Shown here one piece after another: positions 24,056 to 36,366 of a DNA stretch of 64,000 nt. Origin of the DNA: Vandiemenella viatica (Eukaryota > Arthropoda > Insecta > Orthoptera > Morabidae); contig JARYHS010013630.1 in NCBI GenBank assembly GCA_031002005.1, positions 239,575,539 to 239,639,538 on the forward strand, read 5' to 3'. Positions within the stretch are counted from its first letter, which is position 1. Each line of letters starts with the position of its first letter. Below the pieces are notes generated by a model that ran no database searches, had not been told where the DNA came from, and saw only the letters and a program-made list of their open reading frames with translations. A program made the translations under genes and the position numbers.

Positions 24056-25186
24056 CCAAAATCAATCAAAGTCAATGTGGCCTAACATATAGGTAATTCT
24101 TGTTTGAGTGTCTTACACTTATCTATACCTTGGTTTAAATGTTCTGCAGCGTCAACACTAACCTGAAGTTGTGTGTTATTAACCTTCTGGCGCGTACGAC
24201 CAAATTTTGAATTCGATGGTCAAAAATGAATCAGGTTCAAGGAGGAAATCATGACGTTCTGTCATGTGTCACGTGTCAGAAGTATAGCGTCATGACAGAA
24301 GGTTCTTACTTCAGCGCGAGTTATTAGAAATCAAACAGGATATGTCCTGACGAGGTCTCGAACCAAGGTCTTGTGACCACTTAGTCGCTATTAAATTGCG
24401 GTGGTGAGCTGGCGGCCTTAAACATTCTGTAACTGATTATCATACGTGGTGGTTGTAACTTCCGTGAGCGGTGGATAGGGCTCCAAAAGCTGTTCACTTT
24501 AAGTGCTAATGACTCCTGGATCATGGTTGTTATGTAGTTTTGGATAAACAGGGTGACTGAATGGGCGAGATGCATGTTACTCTAGTACTGTGCTGAAGAA
24601 CATACCTATAAAAACTGAAAAAGATAAAAAAAATTGGATATTAAATTAAAAAATTGTATATTAATGTAAAAAACTGAACATTAATGTATTAAATCCATTA
24701 TTCTGAGAATAGGGCGTTTTAATTAAATTGGAATTGCTAAGGAAGCCATTTTAGAAACCTGTGATGTATATACATATAATTTAATTACATTTTTGATTTA
24801 ATATAATTTTTATAATTTTTGTTTACAAACTGTCTAATTAGTAGCTAACAAAAATTAAAAAACATATTTCCAGAATTTAATGTTAACTGCAAACGAAGGT
24901 CTACTGAGTGATGGTCTGCGCCATATACGCCAGGTAATATTTTTAAAAGCATCAACTCTAGCAGCCTGCATGAAAAGCCTACGCGTGCTGGACCTAGGCA
25001 GCGGGTCTAGGTTGAGCATTCCTGGCCTGGGGCATGAGTAGTATGGAAACTACTAGTGCGCTGTTGCCTCAATCACAATAATAATAAGACTGATGTTAAC
25101 CCAGTTATAGTTGGTTCTCCTGGTTTTATTCTGTACTATCCCTGTTATGCCGATAAAGGTAGTAGGAAATTAAAATGAATGACTAC
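24056..25186. other. No clear feature; possible tRNA-like scrap
   Basis: Mostly AT-rich. At 24352-24402 the minus strand contains GGTTCGAGACC, a good B-box match, but no convincing A box, so I leave it unassigned. Confidence 0.35.
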
Positions 25187-25290
25187 TGAGCGAATGCCGG
25201 GATAGTTCCTTCATGACTGAGTTCCTTACAGTTCCTTGCTCCCATTCCTTTCTCGCCTCTAATGACCTTGACGAGACGTAAGCAATATAT
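25187..25290 (+). mobile_element. SINE subfamily B, 3' fragment
   Basis: GAGCGAATGCCGGGATAGTT to GACGAGACGTAAGC corresponds to the second half of the SINE body and start of the B tail. The head is missing. Confidence 0.7.
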
Positions 25291-25607
25291 ATATATGCAG
25301 TATTATCGAAGAAGCCCAAGTATGAAGAACTGAAATAATACGCATTTTTAGAACTAAACTTTAAGTTGATTTTGGAGAAGCAGAAGAAAAAGACGTATCA
25401 CACGTGGTTACAAATAACTACTGCGTTTCTAACATTAAAGTAAAAGGAGGTTCTGTTTAGAGTGAAATTCTGTCTACGTTAGGAAAAATAATTATTTATA
25501 CGAGTATTGGCTGATTGACCTTTCTTTCGGCTATCTTGGATCTTCCCGGTACCATGGTACAATGCAAACCTGTAGTCCACGACCAAATGGCCTTCCTTTC
25601 CGGCTAT

Positions 25608-25850
25608 GTCTTTTTTTTTCTTTTTTTTTTTTTTGCTTATGGTTTTACGCCTGGAAATTGGAGGCAGGAAATGACTGTTGGGGGGGGGGGGGAGGGAAAC
25701 GTGGAGTAATTCGACCATGGACTTATGAAGGAACCGTCCCGGCATTCGACTGGAGTGATTTGGGGAAACCATGGAAAACTCATAACTGGATGGCCGGATG
25801 GGGATTCGAAGCCAGAACGTTACTGCTCGCCCAGAACGTTCGGTGTAGTG
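25608..25850 (-). mobile_element. SINE subfamily B
   Basis: A long T-run (poly(A) on the minus strand), then GCTTATGGTTTTACGCC (B tail), a G-run expansion at 25680-25692, then the CCATGG body and part of the tRNA-like head ending near GAAGCCAGAACG. Confidence 0.82.
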
Positions 25851-26885
25851 ACCAAGTTTGATACTCATGTGCCACGTAGTTGCATTAGGCCTCAGGTGTT
25901 AGAAGCTGTTGACGTGTGATATCGCCTGCTCATCCAGCTATATCATCTTTTACCTCTTCTATGTTAACGTTCAACAATGTTGTTTTATGAGAAGCTAAAC
26001 TATATGCCGATGCTACAAAATACTTAAATCAACAACAATTTTGTCTGTTTCATCTTGATTAGTTTTAGCTACCTCATGCCAATCGTCGCTCATAATAGTT
26101 TTGCGGGCTACATAGTTTTTTTTTTTTTTTAGTTTGATCTTATACTATGTGTCTTTGTTCCTTTTGCTCTATAAATTGACTCCTAATAGAACTACTGAAC
26201 TAGGTTTCCATATACCACGAAATTTTCATTAAATCCAATCTATTAACGGATAGAGTCCTTAAGACCTCTTCCCACGTGCTATCAAAAATTAATTGCGGTA
26301 GTAGCAAGTATTATCGACAAACAGAAACCTCCATATTTTTATTCCAAAATATCTAAGCAGGAACCCAATGTTATCCACATTTTTGTATTGTTATGCAATT
26401 ATCTGTCTTCATGCTGTTTCAATCATTGTATGGCACCCAGCTGTATTTTAAGAATTTTTCTGGACCACTACCAGCACCCCAGCACCTCTCGTGATGTTCG
26501 CAAATTTTACAGCATTAGGAATGGATAAGTATCTGTAATTTCAGCTTCAAGTGTCCTAAAGAAACATGGCTGAGTTGCTCGTTAATTGGACTGTAGCTCA
26601 CGTTGATGTGCAGCGGGCACTTTCACATGCTGTGTCAGCCTTACATAACACGATCCATTCGTACGTCAAGTGAGCCGGTCAGCTGAGCCAACACATCTAA
26701 TATTTCAGCGAAAGCCGAAGACTCTACACGTGATCATCGAAAACTTTCCACCGCACCACTTCAGGCCAACATTAGATATTCTGCATCTCAGCAAGGCAGA
26801 ATTGTTGTATAACACTCCACTTCCATCCCACTGTCCCAAATGGTTATTGAATATCACAGTGCCTTCACCTACATACAACCGATCT
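25851..26885. other. No recognisable feature
   Basis: AT-rich DNA; the frame at 26670-26900 has no domain. Confidence 0.45.
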
Positions 26886-27712
26886 CCGCTAATATTATAA
26901 ATGCGAAAGTAACTCTGTGTCTCAGTGTGTTACGTTTCCATCACTAAACGGCTAAACAAATCTTGATGAAAATAGTCAAGGAAATACTGGGTATCATTAG
27001 AAAGGACATAGGATACATTTTGCGGGATAAATAATATATTTTGTTATTAAATTTTGAAAAATAACCGAATAATGACAGACAGCCGAAGAGCGCGTTTAAG
27101 TATTTGTAATGTTATATCGGTCGCTAAGGCTTTACTTCTCTCGCAGTATGTTTATCAGATGTTCATAAATTTCATGTACAGAATCAATTTATTATATAGT
27201 ATACATGTGGATTTGCGCTGCATGCTATGACTATCAATAAATCCCAGAGACAGACACTGATAATAACAGAGGTACACTTAGAAAAGACGTGTTTTTCTCA
27301 TGGACAGTTATAGGCAGCTGACTCAAGGGTTTCCAACACCCAAAGGCTATATATCTTAGCAAAGGACAACAAAACCAAAAACGTTGAGTACAAAACGGTA
27401 TTGATATAAGATGTGCACAGAATGTGATATACCAAAAAGAAACATCTGTCTGAGGAACTGTGATAGGTAGTGTTCCAGAGTTAACACCCCTCCCCCCTTA
27501 GTTTATTGCTATTTTTAAACAAGTTACAAGTTGGTTTTCTTCATGAGGCAGGTTCAGTGAAAGAATGGTACAGTGATGGCTTCCGTGTCATACTATTCCA
27601 ATTCCGTGCTTTTTGGGACACGTTTTATGTAACTTACAGCTTTCTATACAAAATTATAGCAATAAAATTCTAAGTCTATGTGTAATAAGTCGCGGGAACA
27701 GCTAGTATAATT
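26886..27712 (+). mobile_element. Interspersed element, class unassigned
   Basis: It opens AATATTATAAATGCGAAAGT, continues with ACGGCTAAAC and a GGACATAGGATACATTTTG phrase, and closes AAGTCGCGGGAACAGCTAGT. I recognise this head-to-tail pattern from dispersed, mostly non-coding repeats in many arthropod genomes, but I cannot give a family name with confidence. The closing phrase recurs at 16450-16475. Confidence 0.6.
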
Positions 27713-27814
27713 TTCGAGAGAAAAACATGAAGTACTGTGTTACTAACTATCAAAGCTACTCCTTTTCTGTATAAATATTCCAGAAGACAATTTTCTCTTT
27801 AAAGTGGCAATGCG

Positions 27815-28440
27815 TTTGTAACGCGAGTGTTAAGAGAGCAGATTTGGTGAACTTTTTGGTACAGCGGTCGAGCCGGCAAAGAGTATGTTAGCTGGCAAGA
27901 CAGAACAGTGAACTTCAGAGTTGAACGGAGAAAACAGAGAAGAGTGGACAGGCTTCACCAAGAAGTAATCTCTGGTATACGAGGTGTTAAAGAAACATGA
28001 TTGGTTGGTTAGGTCATGTGACGACCGGAAGGAATTTCGATTGGCTGCAAGACGATCAAGACAACAGACAGCCATGTTGAAAGTGCAATAATTTCCAAGC
28101 AGTCGAGTTGAAGTGACGTGCCTTCGCGTGGTAGTGGGTCCGCGTGTGAACCATGTGCAGTGTTTTGCCGGGTCGCGGGCGTCTTCTATTATCTCGCTTA
28201 GCAGTAACGTGAGCTGCAAAGACAGCCGAATCCGTGCGGCAACCCGATCAGATCGACGTGTGCTAATTAGGGCGCCGAGTTTTCTAGCTGCAAACTTGCC
28301 TTCTTCAAGTCGAAGTTCGATGTCTTAAACTTCCATTGTAATGCGGAACCGGTACCGGCCTGGGTATTTGTGATTTGAAATAAACAGTTTAAAATTGATC
28401 TTTTAGAATCTGGTAAACATTCTTTGGTAGCAACCTTCTA
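27815..28440 (+). other. Possible solo LTR or pol II transcript end
   Basis: A GC-richer block starting TGTAACGCGAGTGTTAAGAG with a late polyadenylation signal (AATAAA near 28379). This shape (TG start, CpG-rich middle, AATAAA) fits a solo LTR, but I could not fix a CA end or a TSD. A non-coding exon is an alternative. Confidence 0.25.
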
Positions 28441-30350
28441 GTGACAAACATTTCCTTGAGTAATCCTAATGAATTTCCCGAATCCCCGAAGGCGGCTTCG
28501 AATCTGTCAGAAATCCTACCCAGTTCTTAGCAGTATACCAGTACGTTCCCTCACTGTCCAAACTATTCATATCATCTCTGTTAAGTCTTCAAATAATAAT
28601 AAGGTACAAAAGAGTGCTTTCTGAAGCCTATGGCGGAGTAACGAAACTTATTTCGGTTAACAAGTATAAGGCTGGAAGCACACCCAGCTACCAAACATTA
28701 CAAACCCCATCCAACATTTCTTCGTTACCCGTTTGTATGACTAGTTTGATTTGCAAACGTTATCGAGATGACGCTATCAATTATCAGTTATTTAATCCTT
28801 TTAAAGCTAACATCTGTGTCAATTATCATTAACATCAGTACGGTCAAAAAAAGAATCGAAATCTTGCAATTCCCTAAGTTTGAATTCTGAGAAATCTTTT
28901 GCGTAATCTATAGTCCAAGGAATCGAATTATTTCGCAATGGGTGGTTGATCTTTATTCCAGTTGAAGGAACAGGACACGCGGGATCCGAGAAAGCTCAGA
29001 TTTTGTATACAGGCTTAAGTCCCCACATAAAGACACCAAAAACACTATAACAGAAAAAATGTTCACCAGAGAATTTTCTCGATGGGGAGCCGAGAGATTA
29101 CCCGAAGAACTCGTTTCATTCAGCAATTTGGAATGGAGAAGCTGTGAACTTACTTTTCCGTTAGCCACTATACCAGTTTTACGAACTAATGAATACATTA
29201 TGTACAGACAGTCAATGTCACGTACGTCATTATGCAGAAAGTTAATGAAAGATGGTACAGAATTATCCGCGCCTGAAATAAGTGCACCAAACATTATTAT
29301 TTTCAAAGTTTAAAAATGCTATCCAGACTAATGTACCTTATTTGTGCTAAAAACACGAGAAATGAGTTGTGATAAGCTTGCATTTTCGGTTAGCTGAAAT
29401 GATTGCTTGAGACTCCGTCACACAAGTATCCACAAGCTAAGAATAAATCAACAAGTGACGCGTACGCCATTTATTATTATTATTATTTTTTTGTATCGCA
29501 ATATACAAAAGGTGTTTTTATTGCTAGCAATAATGTAACCAGTTCGTTGGTAATTACTGTAATTTCTGAAGTTATGGCATGCTGAAGACATTTTCGATTG
29601 GTATAGAATGTGAGTAGTCAGCGAAAGTGCAAACTTCTTTGGTTTTCTGAGTTGTTTACTTAACTGATACCAATTGTAATGTATAACACTCTTGAATATC
29701 CTTAGCCAGGTATGCATTGACGAAAGCGAATCTTTAGTTTCAACTCTAACCACCACATAACAGCAGTATCTATTGTGCTACGAACGCAAAATGTCTTGGT
29801 GATACAGCGTGCCCTTTGTCAATTTCGCATTTGCGCACAGAAACACAGCATGTCAAAAGACGGGCAAAATTACAGTATGAAGAAATAATGTTTGCTATGC
29901 CTCCAAAGAAGCCTATTTTTATGCTCTGTCGATTAACTGTTGCTTTCTTAATATCCGATGGTGACTGACTACCACAGTTAACTGAATACTGTTACATGAA
30001 TCTAATCTCAGACGACCGCAAACGACGATGTGGTGTGTTGCAAGCATAGAACCATTACACATAACCTTTCAGGGAGTGCTATACATTTTAATTAATGTGT
30101 GATTAGATGATTCTAACGATAACCTGTGGTTTTACTGAGAACTAGGGAGTAACTGAACTTAGGGAACACTCGTTGGCCAGTAAGATAAATACGGTGAATC
30201 AGTCTTTACCTGCTTTCCATCTTTTGAAGATAAAATTTCCGCTCAGTATTCCAAGTCTATACAGTTAAGATAGGGGCAACACATGAATAGTCATATTTTG
30301 GAGGTTAATAAACGTAAATAATTGAACGCTGATTATTTTTTATGTTACAG
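28441..30350. other. No recognisable feature
   Basis: AT-rich, with opposing frames at 28953-29313 that lack domain content. Confidence 0.45.
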
Positions 30351-30351
30351 G

Positions 30352-31003
30352 TGTAAACTCCTAAGACATATGGTATCGCTTCCGCCAGAGAGTGTACCTC
30401 GCAGCAGAGAGGCGACAGCGGCAGTAGCAAGTGGCGGCACCGCAGCTACCCTCCACTACCCCGTTGCCGAGGCCAGCTGTAAAGGTGCCGTCCATTAATT
30501 ACGTGAGATGTTGGTTCCGGAATTCCGGACTCCCCTCCCCCCCTCTCTGATAAGATTTGGTGAGATCTGGTCGGACCCCCTCACCCCTAAGATGACGTGA
30601 GATTTGTCGCGATTCCCCCTCCCCCCCCCCCGGCTGATCGAGCTCGTAGTTTTTTTAGACTTTTTTTCTAGACCTTATACCCCCCGCTTAAGACAAAATA
30701 TGCGTCACTTGTGGACCTTTTTTTAGTTCTACTGTCCTTCAAAAAAGCTCATGTGAGTTTCCGTCACCCCCCCCCTCCTCTTCATGAGATTTGGTGAGAT
30801 TTCATGGGACCTCCCCTCCCCCTATTTCATCTCACGTAATTAATGAACGCCCCCAAATGGTGGTCTTCGGACAGTCCGCAGGCAGATAGCTGTCGGAAGG
30901 CAGTGGGTGTTGTTGACCTGACAACCTGACGATTATACTTGGATTATATTGGAATTGTAGTTACACCTAATAAACTGAAATTGAACCTAGTTCGTTCTTG
31001 CAG
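30352..31003 (+). other. Possible LTR-like unit split by a MITE
   Basis: A GC-rich segment (30352-30483) and a segment ending CACCTAATAAACTGAAATTG (about 30855-31003) bracket the MITE at 30484-30854. Together they look like a short LTR with a polyadenylation signal, but no second copy or primer site is visible. Confidence 0.25.
30484..30854. mobile_element. MITE with CCATTAATTACGTGAG ends
   Basis: The left end GTCCATTAATTACGTGAGAT and right end ATCTCACGTAATTAATGAAC are inverted copies. The interior has C-runs and repeated GATTTGGTGAGAT phrases. A 5'-truncated relative lies at 62080-62290. The TSD is not resolved, so the superfamily is open. Confidence 0.8.
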
Positions 31004-31005
31004 GG

Positions 31006-31799
31006 CATCATGCTGCCTGTGCACACAGCAACAATCTGCTCACTTCGTTTAGCTATTGAGAATGATGTATTTCAGTTTCTTGAAAAAAAAAAAAAGGTTA
31101 ATTTTGTTAATGAGTGAACTCATTGCCGAAATTTTTGAATTTGGCAATGTCACCACTTTTAGATACTTTGAACGTACCTTAATTTAATAACATATTGTTT
31201 TACATGGATTCTAGGGTTAACAATTTGTCTGAAGAAGTAAAGACACCGCAGTGTTTATCTGGACACGCTGAAAAACGGTTAACAGCGCTTCCCGTAATCA
31301 TCTGGGCACTTAAAATAACCTGCTTCAATCTGGGCACTCCAGCACAAAGTTTACAAGGCCCACAAACACTCACTAATATATGGTTATTGGTGTTCTTTTT
31401 GCAACAAATTGGTATGCGTCGAGGAAAAAATCTTGAATTTTAGACAAACAGCATAAGCTAAGTAATTCGATAATGCTGTCATGATATATATAACATAGTA
31501 ATAATTATTTACCGTCTGCTTGTTTAGTTACCAGTATCTAAACAATGTAAATGTATAGTTGGTAAACAGTATCGAAGAAAATTTACTGAGGCGTATATGG
31601 CTTTGGTTTTTGGGGTTTATAGTTATATGTCTATCAGTCTATCACCAGCATAGGAAACTTAAATGGAATGAATCAGAGATTTCCAAATTTCATCTATTTC
31701 ATTGACCAATAACAAAATACCGTATTAAAATTTTTTGTAAAATTATGTTCTTCAGAGTTTTCATAGAAATTGAGGGGATCGACGAATTTAAGTTATACT
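31006..31799. other. No recognisable feature
   Basis: AT-rich; a short frame at 31195-31443 has no recognisable domain. Confidence 0.45.
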
Positions 31800-31897
31800 T
31801 GTATAAACTGCTCTCGGGTGACTAGCCGAGTCAAGAGTGCGTCAACGCACATCAACGCACTCTTGACTTAGCTAGTCACCCGAGAGCAGTTTATACA
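31800..31897. repeat. Strong hairpin, ~42-bp arms
   Basis: Arm 31801-31842 and arm 31855-31896 are inverted copies with 2 mismatches, separated by 12 bases (CAACGCACATCA). Arm content includes CTGCTCTCGGGTGACTAGC. It does not look like a tRNA or a known terminator; U-run flanks are absent. Confidence 0.93.
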
Positions 31898-32482
31898 TTC
31901 TCAACGCCGAGAAAGACTTCGTTCTTGTATAAGTTATACTTATTTTGATTCATCATGAAGCAGACAAATCTATTCTCTTTTTACATGTAATTACGTCAAT
32001 GATAATTTTCTTTTCTTTTAACGATTAAAAAATCTAAGTATCACACTGAACTAATCAGTGACGAAACTGGACATAAACGTAAGACACATTCATATGATCC
32101 ATACTAAAGTAATTCGTATAGTATGGAAGTGCAGGAATATTGTGTTCACTATAAGCTATAAATTTTAACCAAATATGAAGTAACGTCAACTACGACGACG
32201 TCGTGGACATGAAATGTATTCGCATTCAGAAACTGCCATCACTGGAAATGTTGGTATAGTACTACTAGTAGGATGTTACACTGCGTACATTATATTATTA
32301 TTCATTCTATATCCTTCGTCACAATCATAGTCTATGGCAATGTTCAGCGATGTCTAAAAATGTTAGCGATGATAAATCCATATTCTAGGGGGAATCGAAA
32401 TAGTATTTAGGCATCCATCTAAATAGCCACTCCTGTGTAGTAAACCGCCTCTCAATTTAACGGAACCTTGGATTTTGGCACT
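31898..32482. other. No recognisable feature
   Basis: AT-rich DNA between the hairpin and the hAT MITE. Confidence 0.45.
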
Positions 32483-32490
32483 GTAAACCG

Positions 32491-32852
32491 CAGGGGCAGA
32501 TCCAGGAGAGGGGGGGGGCTAGGGGGCTCACCCCCCCCCCCTAAGTATCTAGGGCCACCTCCGAAACTGTAACTTTGGAGACTTTTTTTTTAGCTCTACG
32601 GATTCGAGGCTCGAGGGGACTATGAATACTACCTTTTGCCCGACTCAAGCCCCCCCCCCCCCCCCTTTCAAGCCAAAATCCACTGAAGGCAAGCCCGCCC
32701 CAACCAAAATCCACTCAATCCCCCAACCAAAATCCACTCAAGCCAAGCCCCACCCAAAGCCAAAATCCACTGAAGGCAAGCCCCCAACCAAAATTCACTC
32801 AAGCCTAGAGCCCCCCCCCCCCCCCCAATGCAAGATCCTGGATCCGCCCCTG
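32491..32852. mobile_element. hAT-type MITE, 362 bp, with internal tandem repeat
   Basis: Ends are CAGGGGCAGATCCAGGA and TCCTGGATCCGCCCCTG (inverted, one mismatch). A perfect 8-bp TSD GTAAACCG flanks it (32483-32490 and 32853-32860), which fits hAT. The middle (32665-32805) holds about five copies of a ~30-bp unit built on CCAAAATCCACT plus C-runs; the proline/lysine-rich frames it produces are artefacts of that repeat. Relative of 8382-8584. Confidence 0.92.
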
Positions 32853-32860
32853 GTAAACCG

Positions 32861-34665
32861 CATGGTGTTTTTTTAGATGTGCAGTTAAACAATATTTACA
32901 CAGTTGTAATGAATCCCATGAATTCATGTTGCCGAGCGGCAGTTTAAATTTCAAATAAACAAAAAAGGAAAGTAATCTAATAAACGGAATCAGCACATGG
33001 CTGGAGCACAGGGGCGGTATTTGAACTCGACAAGTCGAGTAGTTGTGTGACAAGTATTAAAGCTCGTTGATGCTGTTGTGGGCTTACATAATTTCCGACA
33101 GGTTTTAGTCTCATAAGTTTGTGGACAATATTAATCATCACTCGTGCAGGAAATTGCTAGGCACTGCGAATCACGAGCTAAACTAACCGTCAGTACCATT
33201 CGCGTCAGCATGGACAAAACAACTTCATGTCAGATACAATCGCACACCCGACATAACACGCACATAATGCGTAAATTGGAATTCTTCCAAAGAAACACGT
33301 CAAATGCATCAGCGATTAGCGGGATAAATGTTTTCCCACACCTCTATCACGATAATAGCACCAAATGTTTAAACATCAAACGCTGAAAATTCAGTGAAAC
33401 CAATGTGTAATGGATTTAATCATCAACACAATGTATTCATTAACAAAAAGCAAGCGATCGTTGGCGGCGATTTTGACGCGATAAAGCATGAAAACGCATA
33501 ATTACGGCGCAACTATGAGCGGCCGGTTCGGTAGGTAACACGACCACCAATACGTAATTACAATTATTATAAGAGGCAGCGGGGCGCAGTGGATGGACGT
33601 ACACTTACACTGAGATGAATATGGCCTTACTCTACGGAAGCCTCATATCACAACGGAAAGATAATCGACCGCCCGAAATGCAGTCACATAGGAAAATACA
33701 CCACGAGGTCTATGTGAACTGTCGAAACGTTAACTAAATATTAGATATTACCCGATCCCTGGAAATTAAGCTTATGAAAGTAAAACCTGTCGTAAATTAT
33801 GTAACCCCACAATAGCATCAACCATTTTTAATACTTATGTGTGAGTGGAGACTTTCCCTGCGTACTTATTCAATATAAGCTTCACGGCTATTCAGCCTGA
33901 TAGCGTCATAAAAACATAACGTTTCGACAGCTGGTTCTGCTGTCTTCATCAGGTGCGGAAAGCTTCAGGTGATGTAAGTTATAAGTCACCACCTAGACTG
34001 ACTTAGTAGAAGTCCATTACTTATTTCTATGGTTTTTCATACTATTTTACTATAGCTGCTGATATTTATAATTTATCTAGTTCATGAAGGTAACTTGGTT
34101 AAGCTGGGTGGCTACGATAGGGGCGTACTGCGCAACCGGCAAGAAACCTTTTCACCATTTCATTAAGACCACACGAGTTTACTTTTTTAATGTCCTCTCA
34201 GTGACATCCATTGCAAACGGCCTAAGGACGACCTAAACAATTGTTACCTCTACTCACCTCTCAATGATAAACAAAGTTAAATTTTACACAATATTTTATC
34301 AATATTCAAGGTAGTCCTTTATGTCTATACGGACACGGCTTGGCGCTAGTGACATACAGTTATTTAATACTAATATCATAATAGTTTAAGTGAACTTCTT
34401 CATACAATGCCATTACTACTGTAACAAAAGGACAATTATTTAAGACTGATACCATAATAATGAAAGAATGTAGGATTTCTCGATGAGTCAGTTGCGTAAA
34501 ATCTTTTCGGGCTTTCCACTGGGATAGTGCGTCTGTAAAAATACAAAGCGACGTTTCGAAGCCTGCCTCCCGGTGGAGAGCCCGAGATTTTATGATACTA
34601 TAATAATTTACTGTATTTCTTCACTCGACGCCATAAGCACTGACGGATCCAAAATATCCAACATC
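32861..34665. other. No recognisable feature
   Basis: AT-rich. Short phrases of the ACGTTTCGA type occur at 33920 and 34550, but I see no larger repeat unit. Confidence 0.4.
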
Positions 34666-34669
34666 GCTG

Positions 34670-35476
34670 CGACCAGAAAAAGATCCTGTAAGAATGGGAC
34701 TAACGACGACTGAATAGAATCGTTCAACGTGACGAATTGCTGCGGATTTCAGCTTGCGAACCATTCAACGAAACATCATCGATATGGCCTTTCGGAGCTG
34801 AAGAAGGCCCACTCGTGTACCCTTGCTGAGTGCACGACATAAAGCTTTACGCCTCGCCTGGGCCCGTCAACGCCGACATTGGACTATTGATGATTGGAAA
34901 CATGTTGCCTGGTCTGACGAGTCTCGTTTCCAATTGTATCGAGTGGATGGACGTGTACGGGTATGGAGATAACCTCATGAATTCATGGATCCTGCATGTC
35001 AACAGAGGACTGTTCGAGCTGGTGGAGGCTCTGTAATGTGTGCTGTTTAAATGACATGGGACCCCTGATACGTCTAGATACGACTCTGACAGGTGACACG
35101 TAGGTACGCATCCTGGCTGATCAGCTGCATCCATTCATGTCCATTGCGCATTCCGACGGACTTGGGCAATTCCATCAGGACAATGCGACAACTCACACGT
35201 ATTGCGTACAGAGAGGCTCCAGGAACACTCTTCTGAGTTTAAACACCTCCGCTGGCCACCAAACTCCCCAGACATGAACATTATTGAGTATATCTGCCGT
35301 TCAGAAGAGACCTCCACCCTGTCGTACTCTTTCAAATTTATGGACAGCCCTGCAGGGATGCATGGTGTCAATACCCTCCAGCACTACTTCAGACATTAAG
35401 TCGAGTCTTTGCCACGTCGTGTTACGGGGACCTACACGATATTAGGCAGGTGTTTCAGTTTCCTTGGCTCTTCAGT
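34670..35476 (+). pseudogene. Second Tc1-like element: transposase C-terminal two-thirds
   Basis: A Tc1/mariner-superfamily transposase relic from a different family than 2057-3182. In order: a WTIDDWKHVAW-type block followed by DESRFQLYRVDGRVRVW (first catalytic D in DES), then FHQDNATTH (second D), then WPPNSPDMNIIEYI (the terminal E). So the DDE triad is readable with DD34E-like order, but indels and stops divide it into at least three frames. The 3' end TTGGCTCTTCAGTG abuts TA (35477-35478). No matching 5' terminus was found, so it is 5'-truncated. Confidence 0.87.
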
Positions 35477-35478
35477 GT

Positions 35479-35850
35479 ATATTAATTAGTTTTCTATTAC
35501 GACCATTTTCTAAACTCACTTTTATAGTCAAGTTTTTTTAAATAAAAAAGTATCTGAAATAACAATGGTTGGTTGGTGAGTTATCTTAATATTGATGCAT
35601 TTCTTATGTATACACGCCGAATTTTCTTGAATAGCTAGAACAATGTGGTGCCAGTTATATCTAACAGTAAGTTAAATTGCATTAGAACATTCAATCTGAT
35701 ACAATGGACATCAAGGGACTCTGAAATATATACTTTGTTTGTCAAAAGAAAATGAAACTGTTAAATTTGATTGTTTAGTACCTTTACAATAAACCAGTAG
35801 AAAATTATAAATATTTTTCTTACATAATTTCCATAGCATTCTATCTGGAG
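35479..35850. other. No recognisable feature
   Basis: AT-rich spacer. Confidence 0.45.
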
Positions 35851-36366
35851 ATTTTTGTTTTTTTACTTATGGCTTTACGCCTCGTCGACATCGAGATCAT
35901 TAGAGGCGGGTTGGGTTCGGGACAAGGAACGGGAAAGAATTCGTCCATGGCCTTTAGAAGGAAGAATCCCTGCTTTCATCTGGAGTGATTTGGGAAAACC
36001 ATGGAAAACCCAATCTGAATGCCCGGACTGGATTCGAACCGCTGTACCGAGAGTGGTGGTGTAACGGTTAGCGTTCTGGCCTCGCATTCGGGAGGACGGC
36101 GGTTCGTATCCCCGTCCGGGCATCCAGATTTGGGTTTTCCATGGTTTTCCCCAATCACTCTACGGTGAATGCCGGGATGCTTCCTTCAAAAGGCCATGGC
36201 CAAATTCCTTCCCATTCCTTGGTACCCATCCTTTCCCGTCTCTTAAGACCTCGCTGTTAAGAGACGTTAAGCAGTTAAAAAAAATAAAAAATCAAAAAAA
36301 AATTCGAACCGCCGTCCTTCCAAAATGCGAGGCAGAGCGTTAACCTCTCACTCACTACGCTCGGTG
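35851..36366 (-). mobile_element. SINE subfamily B, split by a SINE A insertion
   Basis: The minus-strand B tail (ACTTATGGCTTTACGCC) and body run from 35851 to 36045. The head resumes at 36302 (TTCGAACCGCCGTCC ... ACTACGCTCGGT) and ends near 36366. The interruption lies in the B box and is accounted for by the SINE at 36046-36301. Confidence 0.92.
36046..36301 (+). mobile_element. SINE subfamily A nested inside a SINE B
   Basis: Full unit from ACCGAGAGTGGTGGTG to an A-rich tail. The flanks ATTCGAACCGCTGT (36032-36045) and ATTCGAACCGCCGT (36302-36315) are a 14-bp TSD with one mismatch, placing the insertion inside the B-box segment of the older SINE. Confidence 0.95.

Noticed and set aside
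24352..24402. GGTTCGAGACC on the minus strand as a tRNA
   Set aside because: B-box match only; stems do not pair.
28953..29313. Opposing ~84-117 codon frames
   Set aside because: Neither has a recognisable domain, codon bias or neighbouring signals.
32622..32876. Pro/Lys-rich repetitive peptide
   Set aside because: Entirely explained by the tandem repeat inside the hAT MITE.
33690..34590. Recurrent ACGTTTCGA phrases that suggested a palindromic repeat
   Set aside because: Only short matches; no consistent unit or arms when extended.
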